A stretch of DNA of 16,097 nt from Thalassiosira profunda (GCA_036939355.1 JALLAP010000213.1:1-16097); one strand, 5' to 3'. Positions 7,118 through 16,097 are shown, numbered from the stretch's first letter. Made by a program: numbers and translations. Notes: generated from the letters alone by a model not told the origin.

Positions 7118-8918
7118 TCACGTGGCCTTTGGCTGGCTCCAACCTTCCGGGACAACAGAATCCACAATGATCTCTCGGTGGCACGACCAGACCATCTTGA
7201 TCGCCTCTGGGGTCCCAATGCCCGCGCCCCGCGCATCGCCGGCAGGGCCAAACCAGTGGTTTTGCGGTGCCCCCGTCGTCCTCGCGCGACGTCCTGCGTA
7301 CGTTGTGCCGTTTACGGTGTGCGCCAGAATCGTTTGCTGGAACTTAACGTCGTTGCTCACGACCGCCGCCGTTAAGTGATGGGACATGCGCTCGCACGCG
7401 TCGAGGACGTGGCAGATGTCGTCGTCGCCAAAAGTGGTGACCACTTCGAACGGCCCGAAGATCTCGGTCGCGCACGCGGAGAAGTGTTCCTCCTTCAGCA
7501 TCTCTTTCAATGGGACGAAGACCGCGGTGGGTTCCACCGCGCCGTACACTTCTGGGATGTTGTGATCGGCAAGCTCCTTTCCACCAAAGAGCAACTTTGC
7601 TCCAGGTATTTCCAGCAGCCTCGCCGCATGGTCCAAAATCTTTGCTGTCGTGACGGTCAACACGGGCGCAACCGAGAGGTCGTCCAGCGAGCGCTGTGAG
7701 GCGTTTGCCTTCATCTTGTCGAACAGCCCTGCCGCCTCCCAGTTCTCGTGGGCAAACAATATCGACTGGGCGGAGCACTTTTGTCCAGCGCAGGCGTACG
7801 CATCCTGATCGCACTGCCACGCAACGTAATCGACATTGTCGACATCCGGCCCCAGTATCTTCCAATCGAAGCCGGCGTCCTCAATCTTCACCTTTCCTTT
7901 CGTAACCTCGAGCAAATGCTCGGCCACGCGAGAGCTCCCAGTGAACTGAGTCAATCTGACGTCCGCATCGAGAATCAACTTCTCCGCAACCGGACCCTGG
8001 CAATTGAGCAAATCCACGTCCTTCTTGTCCATGCCGCAATCGTGGAGCAGATGCAAGTACTGCTCCATGACCAGCGCGCACTTCTCGGCCGGCTTCAACA
8101 CCGGCTTGTTCCCCATGAACAATGCTCCCATCAGTTGCAGCACCGGAATCTCCAACGGAAAGTTGAACGGCGCCACGATGGCCACCGCGCCGTACGGCCA
8201 GCGGTGGCCGTGGCTGAATTGGCCGTAGTGATCGCCGGGGACGCCGAAGGAGCGGGCGAGGAAGCGAACGTTGTCCCCGCCAAAGTTTTTGAGGAAGTCG
8301 GCGGTCACTTTGACCTCGCCCATGGCCTGGGCGTGGGATTTGGGCACGGTCTTGATGATGGATTGGGCGAAGAACTCGGCAATGGCGGGGTCGCTCAGGG
8401 CCTCTCCCGCCTGTTGTTGAATGTATTATGCAGTGAAAAAACAGCGTGAGCAATCAATGAAGATCTACTGCCTTGTGTTGTACACACATCAATGCACACC
8501 GCCGACCATCGCAAAGCGGCACATCAGCAAACTTCCAGCTCACCTTCCTCGAGATCTCCCCGAACTGCAAGTATCGCTCCACGTTCTTCAGCGGGTTGTG
8601 CACCCCGCTCTTCGGCACGCCCCGCAAACTTTCCACGAAGGGATCCAATTCGTCCGCCTGAGTGTCCGGCAGCGTGCACACGGGCGGGGCGGCCTTGTCG
8701 AGCGGGTTGGGAATGGTCATCGTCTTGGACGCGGCGGCGGACCAACTCCCGTTCACGAGGTTGGCGACGGCGTGGGGTTCGGATGCCGCGCCGAGGGAGC
8801 CGGGGTCGAGGGTCGCCCAGGACGGGAGGGCTGAGAAGGACCGGCGGGGGGCGCCGCTGCGGGAGGCCCGCAGCAGCGCGGGGCGCTGGCGCAGTAGGAG
8901 GCGGGACGAGGAGAGCAT
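7118..8918 (-). CDS. P5CDH: Delta-1-pyrroline-5-carboxylate dehydrogenase, ALDH12 family, mitochondrial
   Basis: Exons 8918-8544 and 8410-7118 with a 133-nt GT-AG intron give 555 aa, close to the length I recall for the plant enzyme. It oxidises P5C/glutamate semialdehyde to glutamate with NAD+, the last step of proline (and ornithine-derived) catabolism in the mitochondrion. Residues 1-30 are Arg/Ser/Leu-rich without acids, as in a mitochondrial presequence. The body has PFNFP (206-210), FTGSS (281-285), the probable catalytic GQKCSA with Cys337, EIFGP (441-445) and the ALDH12-typical TGAPQNHWFGPAGD...GAGIGTPEAIK (about 504-529). The splice joins FGEISRK to AGEALSDPA, keeping alignment with plant ALDH12. 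No plastid bipartite ASAFAP-type leader is seen. Confidence 0.95.
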
Positions 8919-9272
8919 CGCGGCTGATTTTATGGGCGGGCGAGCGTGGCCTTTGCATCGAATGCGATGATCGTAGGAGAGTCGACGGGATGGGTTGCAA
9001 TTTCGCTTTGAGGAGTGATGTGAGTGCGGAGTCGAAAAGGAGAAGAAATCGTCCGTACCTACCTAAACAATTCAGTCATACCTAAACAATTCCGCCGTAG
9101 AAGTTACAAAGGAATCGGTACTTTCACGTAAGTACCTAGTGGAGGGAGATACGTACAAGTGCGTACCTAACTAAGATACCAACCAAGTGCCCTGTTTGCA
9201 AACAGACATCCAAGGTGACACTCTAGAAGAGTAGCCAGAGGCTCTTTATCCATGCCATTCCTGTCCATTCCG
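8919..9272. promoter_or_regulatory. P5CDH upstream region and end of the SPF45-like gene, with TACCTA repeats
   Basis: These 354 bp lie between two minus-strand genes. The hexamer TACCTA occurs five times within 9056-9169 (9056, 9060, 9079, 9133, 9164). Two copies are part of a 14-nt direct repeat TACCTAAACAATTC (9060-9073 and 9079-9092). A perfect 14-bp palindrome CTGTTTGCAAACAG is at 9192-9205, a candidate dimer-binding site or 3' UTR hairpin. I see no gene. Confidence 0.45.
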
Positions 9273-10353
9273 TCATCGATTGGCATCGGTAAACTGCCCA
9301 GGAGCTGGCGGATCCTGCCCTGGCCCGGAATGCGCCAGAGATTCCTTCTGCTCCTGCTGCTGCTTCACCAGCCACGCGGGCAGATTGGCCATCCCTCTCC
9401 CACGTCCACGCCCCCGCCCCGTCCCCGCCGCACCTCCACCAACTCCCTCCCCGGTATGACTCTCCACGATCCTGTCCAAATCCCCGCTCGCCATAATCTT
9501 CCTGCGCTCCTCCTCTATCTTTTTGCGCATTTTTTCCTGCTGGTCCAATCGCTGCAGGGCCGATCGCTGCAAGTCTTTCCGCACCTGCTCGGTCTTCTTT
9601 CGTTCGCGGTAGGCGAGGTAGTCGTTGGGGAAATGGGGGTCGTACGGATGAGTGACCGAGGCGTGGAGTTGCCGGAGGGATTCGGGCTCGTTTTCGAGGT
9701 AGGGCTCCCCGTTTCCGGCGTTGTCGTGTATGTTATTGCTGGGCTGTCCCGTGCTCTCCTCTTTCTTTTCGGCGTTGACCGTTGACGGTATTGCTGCAGA
9801 CGCACATGGCTGCCTCGCTTCTTCCCCGATTGATTTTGCTTTTGTTGAATCGCCCGCTGTGTCTTTGTCTGGTTTGCTCTTTGGAGGCGCATCTACTAAC
9901 TTTTCAACAGCAACACTTGGACGTATCGTCGGCGGCGCCGCCGCCACCTGCCTCTGTGGCTTTTGCGGCGGCATCTTCTTCTTCTTTCTGATTGCTTGTG
10001 GGACGAATGCCTGATCGTTTGACACGGGGCAGTGATGAGTGTCAGATGCACACATCACACATGATGATAAGTTGCGCTGCGTCCGGTGTGGCACTCACCA
10101 TCGCCGTCCCCGCCGTCCCGAGCGAGCTAACCAGGGATGCCCCCGACGCCTTGCGCTTCTCGGGCACCTTGGCGGGGGCAGCCTTGATCTCTGCACCCTC
10201 ATCGGCGGACGGCTTGGGCGGATCGTCGCTATTTTTTGCAACATCAAATGTGGCCGCGGCACCGGCCGACGACGCATCGTCGCCGCCAACCGCCGATGCC
10301 GGGGCATTCTCGGCATTGGCCACTGCCGGGAGGCCGCCGAAGAGGTCATCCAT
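9273..10353 (-). CDS. SPF45/RBM17-like splicing-associated protein, lacking G-patch and RRM
   Basis: Exons 10353-10099 and 10010-9273 (88-nt intron, GTGAGT...ATCAG, phase 0) give 330 aa. It begins MDDLFGGLP, has Ala/Pro/Lys-rich low-complexity sequence to about 205, then YDPHFPNDY (208-216), which resembles the YDPMFPNDY segment of human RBM17 and is followed as there by a long basic/acidic helix (220-262). The end carries a GRGRGRG stretch and MANLPAWLV (about 292-300). SPF45 proteins act at the spliceosome in 3' splice-site choice. Here the frame stops after DANR, and the 354 bp before P5CDH are too short for the usual G-patch plus RRM, so this is either a shortened homologue or another YDPxFPNDY-containing nuclear protein. 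Acts in the nucleus if the assignment is right. Confidence 0.55.
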
Positions 10354-10704
10354 GGTTGTCGTCGGTTCCCTGCAGCCTTCGGTGAGGCTCGGCACCGGAC
10401 GGGGCGGGGGGGGGACTGGGGGCCGGAAGAGGCACGAACAGGCCTTTTCATTGTACATACTGCGGAACTAATAAACGTTTTGGAGGGGAATTCTACAGGA
10501 CAGTCTACGTGAGGAATCAATAATATAGGACCAACCCAAACCCTAACCCGCCACCCTAACCCCATACGTAAGTACACCTCTACGCCACTTCCGCAATCTT
10601 TTGCAAAACACAGCCCACGCCGCCCCACGCACCTCGCCACACTTCCCGCAGCCCGGCCCTGGGCCTGGGCATCTGCACCGCCACCGCCCCCTACACCGCG
10701 CACC
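10354..10704. promoter_or_regulatory. Bidirectional promoter of the SPF45-like gene and ORC3, with telo-box
   Basis: These 351 bp separate divergent starts. AAACCCTAA at 10538-10546 is the plant telo-box, and a second CCCTAACCCC lies at 10554-10563. In plants the telo-box marks promoters of genes for translation, replication and growth; whether this organism uses it is unknown. Nearer the SPF45-like start the plus strand has a G-rich run (GGGG, nine G, GGGGG within 10401-10422) that could form a G-quadruplex and would be C-rich in the leader of that gene. No coding sequence was recognised. Confidence 0.45.
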
Positions 10705-13253
10705 ATGCCCCCGAAGCGAGCGATCCGTCGGCAGGGCGGCGGCGCCCGCTCCGGCGGCGGGGGGTCCACTATCCAGCTCCGGGACGGCAAGCAATTGTCC
10801 CTCCCGCGGTGGATGTCGTTCCACCACCTCCCCGAGTACGGCATACAATCCTCCTCCGCCAACAACGGCGCCTCGTCGACGGCATCGGAACCGGCGGAGG
10901 GAGCGGCCGCGGCCGAGGGAGGAGTGGATGGGAGGGCGGCGCGGCAGGCGCGGAGGGGGGGCAAGCGCGCGCGGGACGAAAGTCGAACTTCAGCTGCGGC
11001 AGGTGCACCGTCCGCCGACCCCGCGTCCAAGCAGTCAAGCAAGGCCGCCTACGCCGCGCCCCAGGTGTCGGCGTCCAACTACAAGGAGAAGAAGGAGGCG
11101 GCGCTGGACAGCCTGCACCTGCCCACCGCGAGGGAGATCGAGGGGCACGTTCGCTATCTGTCCGAGGAGGGGATGCGGCTGGTGCTGCGGGGGGTGGACG
11201 ATTGCGTGCGGCACAGCCTGCGGTATTCGGCAACGAAGAAGATGAGAGCGGGGAATGTGGCAGTCGGGAAAGAGTCCACGTCGGATCTTCGAACGCTGGC
11301 GGCGGAGATTCGCGATTACTTTGCAATGTTCCAGCCCGATCGCGAGGAAGGCGAGGTCGAGCCACGTGCGCCACCAAAGGGCCCGCCGGAGATGGGAGGA
11401 GAAACCGGAGCAGTCCAGCTTGAGGAAATGTTGCAAGATCTGACGCCTGCAAAATACGACTCAGCCTTGCTCCCGATAGCCACCATCAAGTGCTGCCCCA
11501 ACATACTCGATCGAGTGGAGGTGACTTACGGCTTGCTAGTGGACCTTGCAAAAAGCAGAGTTGACAATTCACTGCCATCGACAGGGAGCGAGAAGGGCCC
11601 GTGCGTCTGCCGCATCAACTCCGCCTCCGACCTCGTCAAGCAAGGCCACCTCCTCACCGAAATACTCTCGCAGTGCATATCGAACGATCCGAACGGAGAA
11701 GAATTTGCGCTGGAATTGCAACGACAGCGGAAGCGACAACGATCGCACCATCACGGGGGAGTGAATCGAGGGGTGCTGATCAGATCGGTGTGGGATTGGA
11801 GCCGGAGCTTGGTGGAGTGGGCGGGGTTCACGGAGGGGTTCGATTCGATCGTTGTGATATTGGAGGTGAGTTGCGCGCGCCGAGGTCTTGAATCCACGTG
11901 ACTTTGCCCTCAACCAAAGCATTGTTGCACAGGACCCGGAAACGATCGCCTCTCCGACATTGGACGCGTTCTTTGCCACGCTGTCGTCCCTTCGCGCGGA
12001 CCACGGCGTCCCGATTGGGATCGTGGTCGTCGATGCCACGCCGGGCGGACTGGGGGATCGGCTGTCGACGCTCCGGCATCCAGCACTCCGGGGCATGGCG
12101 GGGGCGATGGTGCGAGAGTTGCACGTGCCGTTGCCCCAGGTCCAGCTTGGTAGGTGTCTGCTCGAGCTATGCTTCATCTCATATGAAAGCCAACTCACTA
12201 GTTCATTCTGATACAGAACTATTCGTCGACCGATTGTATTCTGGAAACGGCATTCCCACCTTCCTTTGGACCAACGGTCATCTGCTGAGGCACATCCACG
12301 AGCTGTTCCAGGAATGCGACAATTCCATCGTGTCGGTGGCGAGGCAGTTGCAATCGGACCTTCGGCGCCATTTCGCTGTACCTGGTGCATTCGTGTCACT
12401 GCTCAACTGCGAGGAGTTTGTCGTTCTGAACGAGTCTCGCATCAAATGGTTGTTTGGAGAGGAGCTCTGCAGAACGATTCTGTCGTCTTCCTTTGGAACG
12501 TCATCGGCAGAAGATGAGAAAGACAGCAATAGCAGCCGCATCATGGGATTGTTTTGGAGCATGCAGCTGTCGCATTTGTGTCACCAGATCTGTCGCAGAA
12601 TCTACGTCATTTTTGGTGTATCTCCTCTTGTGGGGAAGATTGCGCCAACGGTCGAGTCCGACTTTTGTTGGAGCACGCGCATGCGCCAACTCTTGGAACT
12701 GCTCAGTCATGTGAGGGACAAAGTGTCGACATGGAAAGATGCCAGAGCTATCTTCGTCGACCGGTCTGCCTCGCTGTGCCAAAAAGTGAACGAGTATATA
12801 ATCCTCGTCGGACGGTTTGCCGTGGACGAGGAGGGAGACACAACAATGGCCCACGCCTTGGTCGAAAGCATCTTATCGTGGGCGGGAGAGCAATTCATGT
12901 TCCAATTGACTGCAGAGGATGACCCATCAGTACAACCGCGGAGGGACGTAGCCAAGGCTCTGACTCAACCCCTTCCGGAAGCTCTGGCGCATTGTTCCCT
13001 CGCCCATGCGAGTCGGATTGCGTTCCAAGTATTCCAATCGCGGGTGCTGACACTCACTGACTGGCATGAACGGTATTTCGATGCCGTGGGCGACCTGGAC
13101 GAGAATGACGTGGGTGTGAGCTCCCACGAGGCTGCGTTCTTCTTTGCTGTGCACGAGCTAGTACATCTTGGGTTTGTGAGAAAGTTGGCCACTGCCCGGA
13201 GGAAGGAAGAAGCGTACGAAAAGATATCGATGGTATGGGCAAGTGGAAGATAA
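10705..13253 (+). CDS. ORC3: Origin recognition complex subunit 3
   Basis: Exons 10705-11865, 11933-12149 and 12217-13253, with two 67-nt GT-AG introns, give 804 aa. ORC3 is part of the ORC ring that loads the MCM helicase in the nucleus. The N-terminal 245 residues are low-complexity with a basic patch GGKRARDE and are not recognisable. From about 249 the order follows human ORC3: ALLPIATIKC...EVTYGLL (degenerate AAA+ start), SIVVILED across intron 1 (human VVVILKD), IGIVVVDAT, a block ending in SVARQLQSDLRRHF, and SRIAFQVFQ...DWHERYFDA. The terminal winged helix is VHELVHLGFVRK...SMVWASGR (724-804), matching the human ending ARLTWGGC in position. As expected for ORC3 no intact Walker A is seen. 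The intact frame across both splices argues for a functional gene. Confidence 0.9.
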
Positions 13254-13459
13254 GGCGAGGAGTGTCTACAAGGCAAACGGAGGAGAACGTGGAGAGTGTC
13301 AACTGTTTCATCTACATTGGTATTTATCTGAGGCTTCGACGATACTACAACCTCTGCGTTGCTAACTCTCACACACTCACAGCACAAACAAATCTCTCGT
13401 ATCCCTATCACCGTGCCACTGTTTGACCTACCCAAACACGTGGCTCTGACGCACTTCGT
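13254..13459. other. Intergenic region between convergent ORC3 and BTB-TLDc genes
   Basis: 206 bp of 3' flanking sequence shared by two convergent genes. No gene, repeat or clear poly(A) signal was recognised. Confidence 0.5.
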
Positions 13460-15505
13460 TCAACCCAAGATGATCTTGGAGCTTTCACCGGGAAAGTAGT
13501 GCCTCACCGCTCTCTCAAACTCGTTCTTTTCATCGCGGCGCACTGGAGGCAGATCCGGCTCCTTTGTGAGCCCTTGAGAATGGAGTTTCTTGAACCGCAG
13601 GAAGTCGAGAATCTTCCCAAAGTAGTATGAGCTAAGCCCAATGTGAGTTACCACCTCCTTTTCAAGCGCTTGGATCTCCTTGACAAGCAAGCACTGAGTG
13701 CCCGTTCGCTCAATGCCAAGCTTTTCCAGCCCTTCCATGCTCAAGGCAAGCAGCTCACGTCCTGTGATTTCACCTTCCTCGAAAACAATGGCAGTCTCGC
13801 TCGGGATACCTTCGATCTTCTCAATCCAGGCGGCGACGTCGCCAGGCGTCCATTCTTCCGGACGCTTGCGCTCTTGCTCCGTCACTTCAAAGTCGCTAGG
13901 AAACTGCTGGGCCAACAACGAGTCCTCGATTGTCTGCAGCGTGGACCGCTTTGTGGTCATGCTGAAACCACTGACATCCAGCTTCACGATGTCCCTGATA
14001 TCTCCTGCGAACGTGGAGACGAAGACACGCTCATCTTCGAAACTATCTTCTTGCTCAATGATGTTCAGCTCCGTCTTCAGGAGCAGTTCTTGCTTCGCGT
14101 TGATCGCACTGTTGACACCATCAGAGAACTTGCTGACTGGCAACAGAGCAACGTTGCGAACACTCTGGGACGTAATATTGGTTGCCGTTGCATTGGCCCC
14201 GCCGAGCCGGCTCCGGGCCAAGGCCAGCCTGTCCCTCCGCCGTTGCTGCAGCCGGCGCAACTGCGCGCGCCGACGGGCGAGGGCGTCGTCGGCGGGGGAC
14301 GAGCCCGGCTCGTATTTCCCCCCTGCCGTTGATCCCACATTTTCTCCAGCTGCCATTGGGGCCGTCCCTGCAGTTGCTGCAGGGGCAGCCATCGAGGAAG
14401 GAGCAGCGGGTGTTTTCATTTGCTCCGTCTTTGGAGCAGCGTCTGTCAGCGAGATGACTTGATAGACTTCAATTTCTTTGATCCTGAAGGGAGTGGAAGT
14501 CAAGTTGGCGTCCCCTTTCGACATCAAACCCAGAGGGGCATCCTCGTAGGTGTTACCAAAGTTGGTGGAGACGCACTGCGTATCGAACAAGCCGTGACCC
14601 AAGTTCACCTTGAGGTCAGGCAAGGACACACCAAATCCAGACGACCCGCCAAAGATTGGGCCACCAGGACCGCGGCAGATCGCAGCGTGGCCGATAGTAG
14701 TGTCCCTCATCGCCATCTTGCATGGAGAATCAATGTCGAGACCGGAGAGGGCGAACAAGAATGACTTGTCGACTTGAACGGGTGTCAATGAGCGGGTGCT
14801 CTCCCATGACGTGCTGGCGTACCCTCCGCAGGTGAAACCCTCTGTCTGGACGATCGTGAGAGTAGGTCCCTTGCTATCGCACTTGGAGTGAAAGGCTTCA
14901 GCGTCAAAGCCATCCTTCGAACCACGAAACAGCAAAGCGAACTCCCCGTCTACACCATCCTCTTCCAGCCATTCATGAAGGCACTTTGCCTCCTCGACCG
15001 AGGCAATGGTTTTGCTCTCTGGCACGATGAGATCGCGCAGACCGAAGAGCTCAAGCAGGCGGTGTAGAATGGACTGGTGCTCGTCGTTCACTCTGGGCGA
15101 CGCAGGTGGATCCTCCTCGGACGATATGGCCAGCTGCTGGAGATAGTCAACAATCGCTCGAAATGCAACAGGATTGACATCCAGGAAGATGTGGCCCTCG
15201 CCGTCCCGGAGAAGCTTCTTGTCCCAGCGCCCACTGAACAGTGCCTCAAATCGAGTGCCCTTCAGCTGGGTGAGAACGGAGCGCTCGGCCGTGATGATCT
15301 GGCCTCCCGCGTTGATTTTGATGACATCGTCGCCGGCCACTTCCAGACCATCGCTGGCGTCGGACTTCTTCTGGTCGAGTTCGTTCTGTCGCTCTTTCAG
15401 TCTGTTTTCCTCCAAGTCGAGCCTCGCAATGAGGGCATCGATTTCGCAGTCGTCCGCCTCCCTGGCGGCTTTGATGTTGGCGCTGGCAAGGCTAAGCGGC
15501 TCCAT
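13460..15505 (-). CDS. BTB(T1)-TLDc-BTB protein with SAM domain inserted in the second BTB
   Basis: A 681-aa intronless protein. Order: short coiled coil (20-48, LEENRLKERQNELDQKK); KCTD/T1-type BTB (60-156, DVIKINAGGQ...FLDVNPVAFRAIVDYL); TLDc domain (about 165-350, LLFRGSKDGFDAEAFHSKCD, FTCGGYASTSW, GPIFGG, IKEIEVYQV); Ala/Pro linker and an Arg-rich helix (410-434); a second BTB-like start (505-540, DIVKLDVSGFSMTTKRSTL); SAM (550-616, EEWTPGDVAAWIEKIEG...GIERTGTQCLLVKEI); then the remainder of a BTB (617-673, YYFGKILDFLRFKK...VRHYFPG). Known: T1-type BTBs oligomerise and often recruit Cullin-3, TLDc domains occur in oxidative-stress and V-ATPase-binding proteins, and SAM domains oligomerise. 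Role inferred: scaffold or ubiquitin-ligase adaptor. The start is taken at MEP (15505); the frame stays open to an ATG at 15694. Confidence 0.85.
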   Translation of the reverse strand: MEPLSLASANIKAAREADDCEIDALIARLDLEENRLKERQNELDQKKSDASDGLEVAGDDVIKINAGGQIITAERSVLTQLKGTRFEALFSGRWDKKLLRDGEGHIFLDVNPVAFRAIVDYLQQLAISSEEDPPASPRVNDEHQSILHRLLELFGLRDLIVPESKTIASVEEAKCLHEWLEEDGVDGEFALLFRGSKDGFDAEAFHSKCDSKGPTLTIVQTEGFTCGGYASTSWESTRSLTPVQVDKSFLFALSGLDIDSPCKMAMRDTTIGHAAICRGPGGPIFGGSSGFGVSLPDLKVNLGHGLFDTQCVSTNFGNTYEDAPLGLMSKGDANLTSTPFRIKEIEVYQVISLTDAAPKTEQMKTPAAPSSMAAPAATAGTAPMAAGENVGSTAGGKYEPGSSPADDALARRRAQLRRLQQRRRDRLALARSRLGGANATATNITSQSVRNVALLPVSKFSDGVNSAINAKQELLLKTELNIIEQEDSFEDERVFVSTFAGDIRDIVKLDVSGFSMTTKRSTLQTIEDSLLAQQFPSDFEVTEQERKRPEEWTPGDVAAWIEKIEGIPSETAIVFEEGEITGRELLALSMEGLEKLGIERTGTQCLLVKEIQALEKEVVTHIGLSSYYFGKILDFLRFKKLHSQGLTKEPDLPPVRRDEKNEFERAVRHYFPGESSKIILG

Positions 15506-16097
15506 TTCGCTCTTTGTTGTTGGTGCTAATGGTGCAATGAAAGTTTCACGTTGTGAGATGTGATGTGGGCCGAAGAAGTGTTGGCTTTTGGCGTGAACAT
15601 CAAAGATTGCCACGCTTCCTCTGTCACGATTCATCGGACTAAAGCCTACTGTCCTAGGTATGGTATTGTACCGCAATCGAAGACAATCGATCAAATCTCC
15701 TTGTCGAATTAAAGAAACGCCCTCTTCACCCGAGTAGTTTCATTCTCTTCGCTCTCGTTGCGGTATCTCCTTCCGTATCTCTGCGGTTTATCACGTTCTC
15801 GGGTCTTCTCTCCAATACATTCGAGTAGGTTGAAGCAGGGGTTAATGCAAGATGCAATCAACCCCCGGCAAGCCTAGACAATCGGCTTAGTTGTCTCGTT
15901 TAGCTTCCTACTGTGCTCTCTTTGCCCGCCCGTGCCAATCAGCGTTTGCAAATGCGTTTCTGTACCAACTCCTGGTTCCGTAGCAGCAAATTCACTCACT
16001 CACTTTTTGTCTCCTCAGCACACCCATATTTGCCGATGGTTCTACTCCTGCGCCCCTCCCGCCGCTTGACCGCCCATTATGTTTTTCACGTCCTCCT
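15506..16097. promoter_or_regulatory. 5' flank of the BTB-TLDc gene up to the right edge
   Basis: 592 bp upstream of the BTB-TLDc start. The first 190 bp remain open in its frame and may be leader or an N-terminal extension. Around 15838-15874 a GGGGTT/AACCCC pairing flanks a TGCAAGATGCA motif, and GACAA/TTGTC flank TCGGCTTAG (about 15879-15897). Neither forms a recognisable tRNA or known RNA. A pyrimidine-rich stretch ending CTCCTCAG lies at about 16004-16018, ahead of the candidate start at 16036. Confidence 0.4.
16036..16097 (+). CDS. Possible N-terminus of a rightward gene, cut by the window edge
   Basis: From the ATG at 16036 the frame is open to the edge (20 codons): MVLLLRPSRRLTAHYVFHVL. 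The hydrophobic and Arg-containing start would suit a targeting peptide or membrane anchor. It would diverge from the BTB-TLDc gene. Too short to be sure that it is coding. Confidence 0.25.
   Translation, partial: MVLLLRPSRRLTAHYVFHVL

Noticed and set aside
7748..8449. 233-codon plus-strand frame opposite P5CDH
   Set aside because: Antisense to a very well conserved ALDH12 coding region; no domain seen.
10537..10563. Telomere-like repeat as a chromosome end or interstitial telomere
   Set aside because: Only two partial, imperfect units, flanked by genes on both sides; a promoter element fits better.
10095..11042. 315-codon minus-strand frame over the SPF45-like/ORC3 promoter
   Set aside because: It runs through the divergent promoter and is antisense to ORC3 exon 1; Arg/Pro-rich low complexity typical of a GC-rich shadow frame.
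13698..14462. 254-codon plus-strand frame opposite the BTB-TLDc gene
   Set aside because: Antisense shadow of the SAM and linker region; Ser/Ala-rich without motif.
15506..15694. 63-residue extension of the BTB-TLDc protein
   Set aside because: Open frame but compositionally unlike the protein and without a domain; MEP at 15505 directly precedes the coiled coil. Kept only as an alternative.
15838..15897. tRNA or structured RNA
   Set aside because: Two short stems only; no cloverleaf, no T-loop GTTCGA-type motif.
1..16097. CRISPR array, bacterial operons, insertion sequences, viral genes
   Set aside because: No regularly spaced repeats, no transposase or viral protein motifs; spliced genes show a eukaryotic nuclear context.

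Overview
The window is nuclear DNA of a microbial eukaryote, most likely a unicellular alga. The signs are GC-rich genes with short GT-AG introns (67-133 nt), an ALDH12-type (plant/algal) P5C dehydrogenase, an ORC3 subunit, a BTB-TLDc-SAM protein and an SGNH hydrolase of a type I associate with algae. A stramenopile such as a pelagophyte would fit, but the sequence alone does not settle the lineage. Nothing bacterial, viral or transposon-like was recognised.

Left half (1-7063): a cluster of five type II membrane proteins. Gene 1 (1-572, -, runs off the edge), gene 3 (2867-3826, +), gene 4 (4388-5335, -) and gene 5 (5592-7063, +, one intron) look like members of one broad glycosyltransferase-like superfamily. 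Gene 2 (876-2668, -, two introns proposed) is an SGNH/GDSL-type hydrolase with a C-terminal beta-rich domain. The block from about 2535 to 5740 is an imperfect inverted duplication of a divergent gene pair. Genes 3 and 4 are tail-to-tail paralogues whose 3' UTRs form an inverted repeat (3879-4008 / 4203-4319). The bidirectional promoters 2669-2866 and 5336-5591 are copies of each other. Genes 1, 2 and 5 carry the same 5' leader and signal-anchor module joined to different luminal domains, so this looks like a locus that assembles Golgi/secretory-pathway enzymes by swapping modules. The likely common theme is building and trimming or acyl-editing of glycans; that is inference.

Right half (7118-15505): conserved housekeeping genes. 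They are mitochondrial P5C dehydrogenase (7118-8918, -), an SPF45/RBM17-like splicing protein without G-patch or RRM (9273-10353, -), ORC3 (10705-13253, +, three exons) and a 681-aa BTB-TLDc-BTB protein with a SAM domain inserted in its second BTB (13460-15505, -). The SPF45-like gene and ORC3 share a 351-bp bidirectional promoter that contains a plant-style telo-box. Gene 5 and P5CDH converge with only 54 bp between stop codons; ORC3 and the BTB-TLDc gene converge with 206 bp between them. The last 590 bp hold the 5' flank of the BTB-TLDc gene and possibly the first codons of a rightward gene at 16036.
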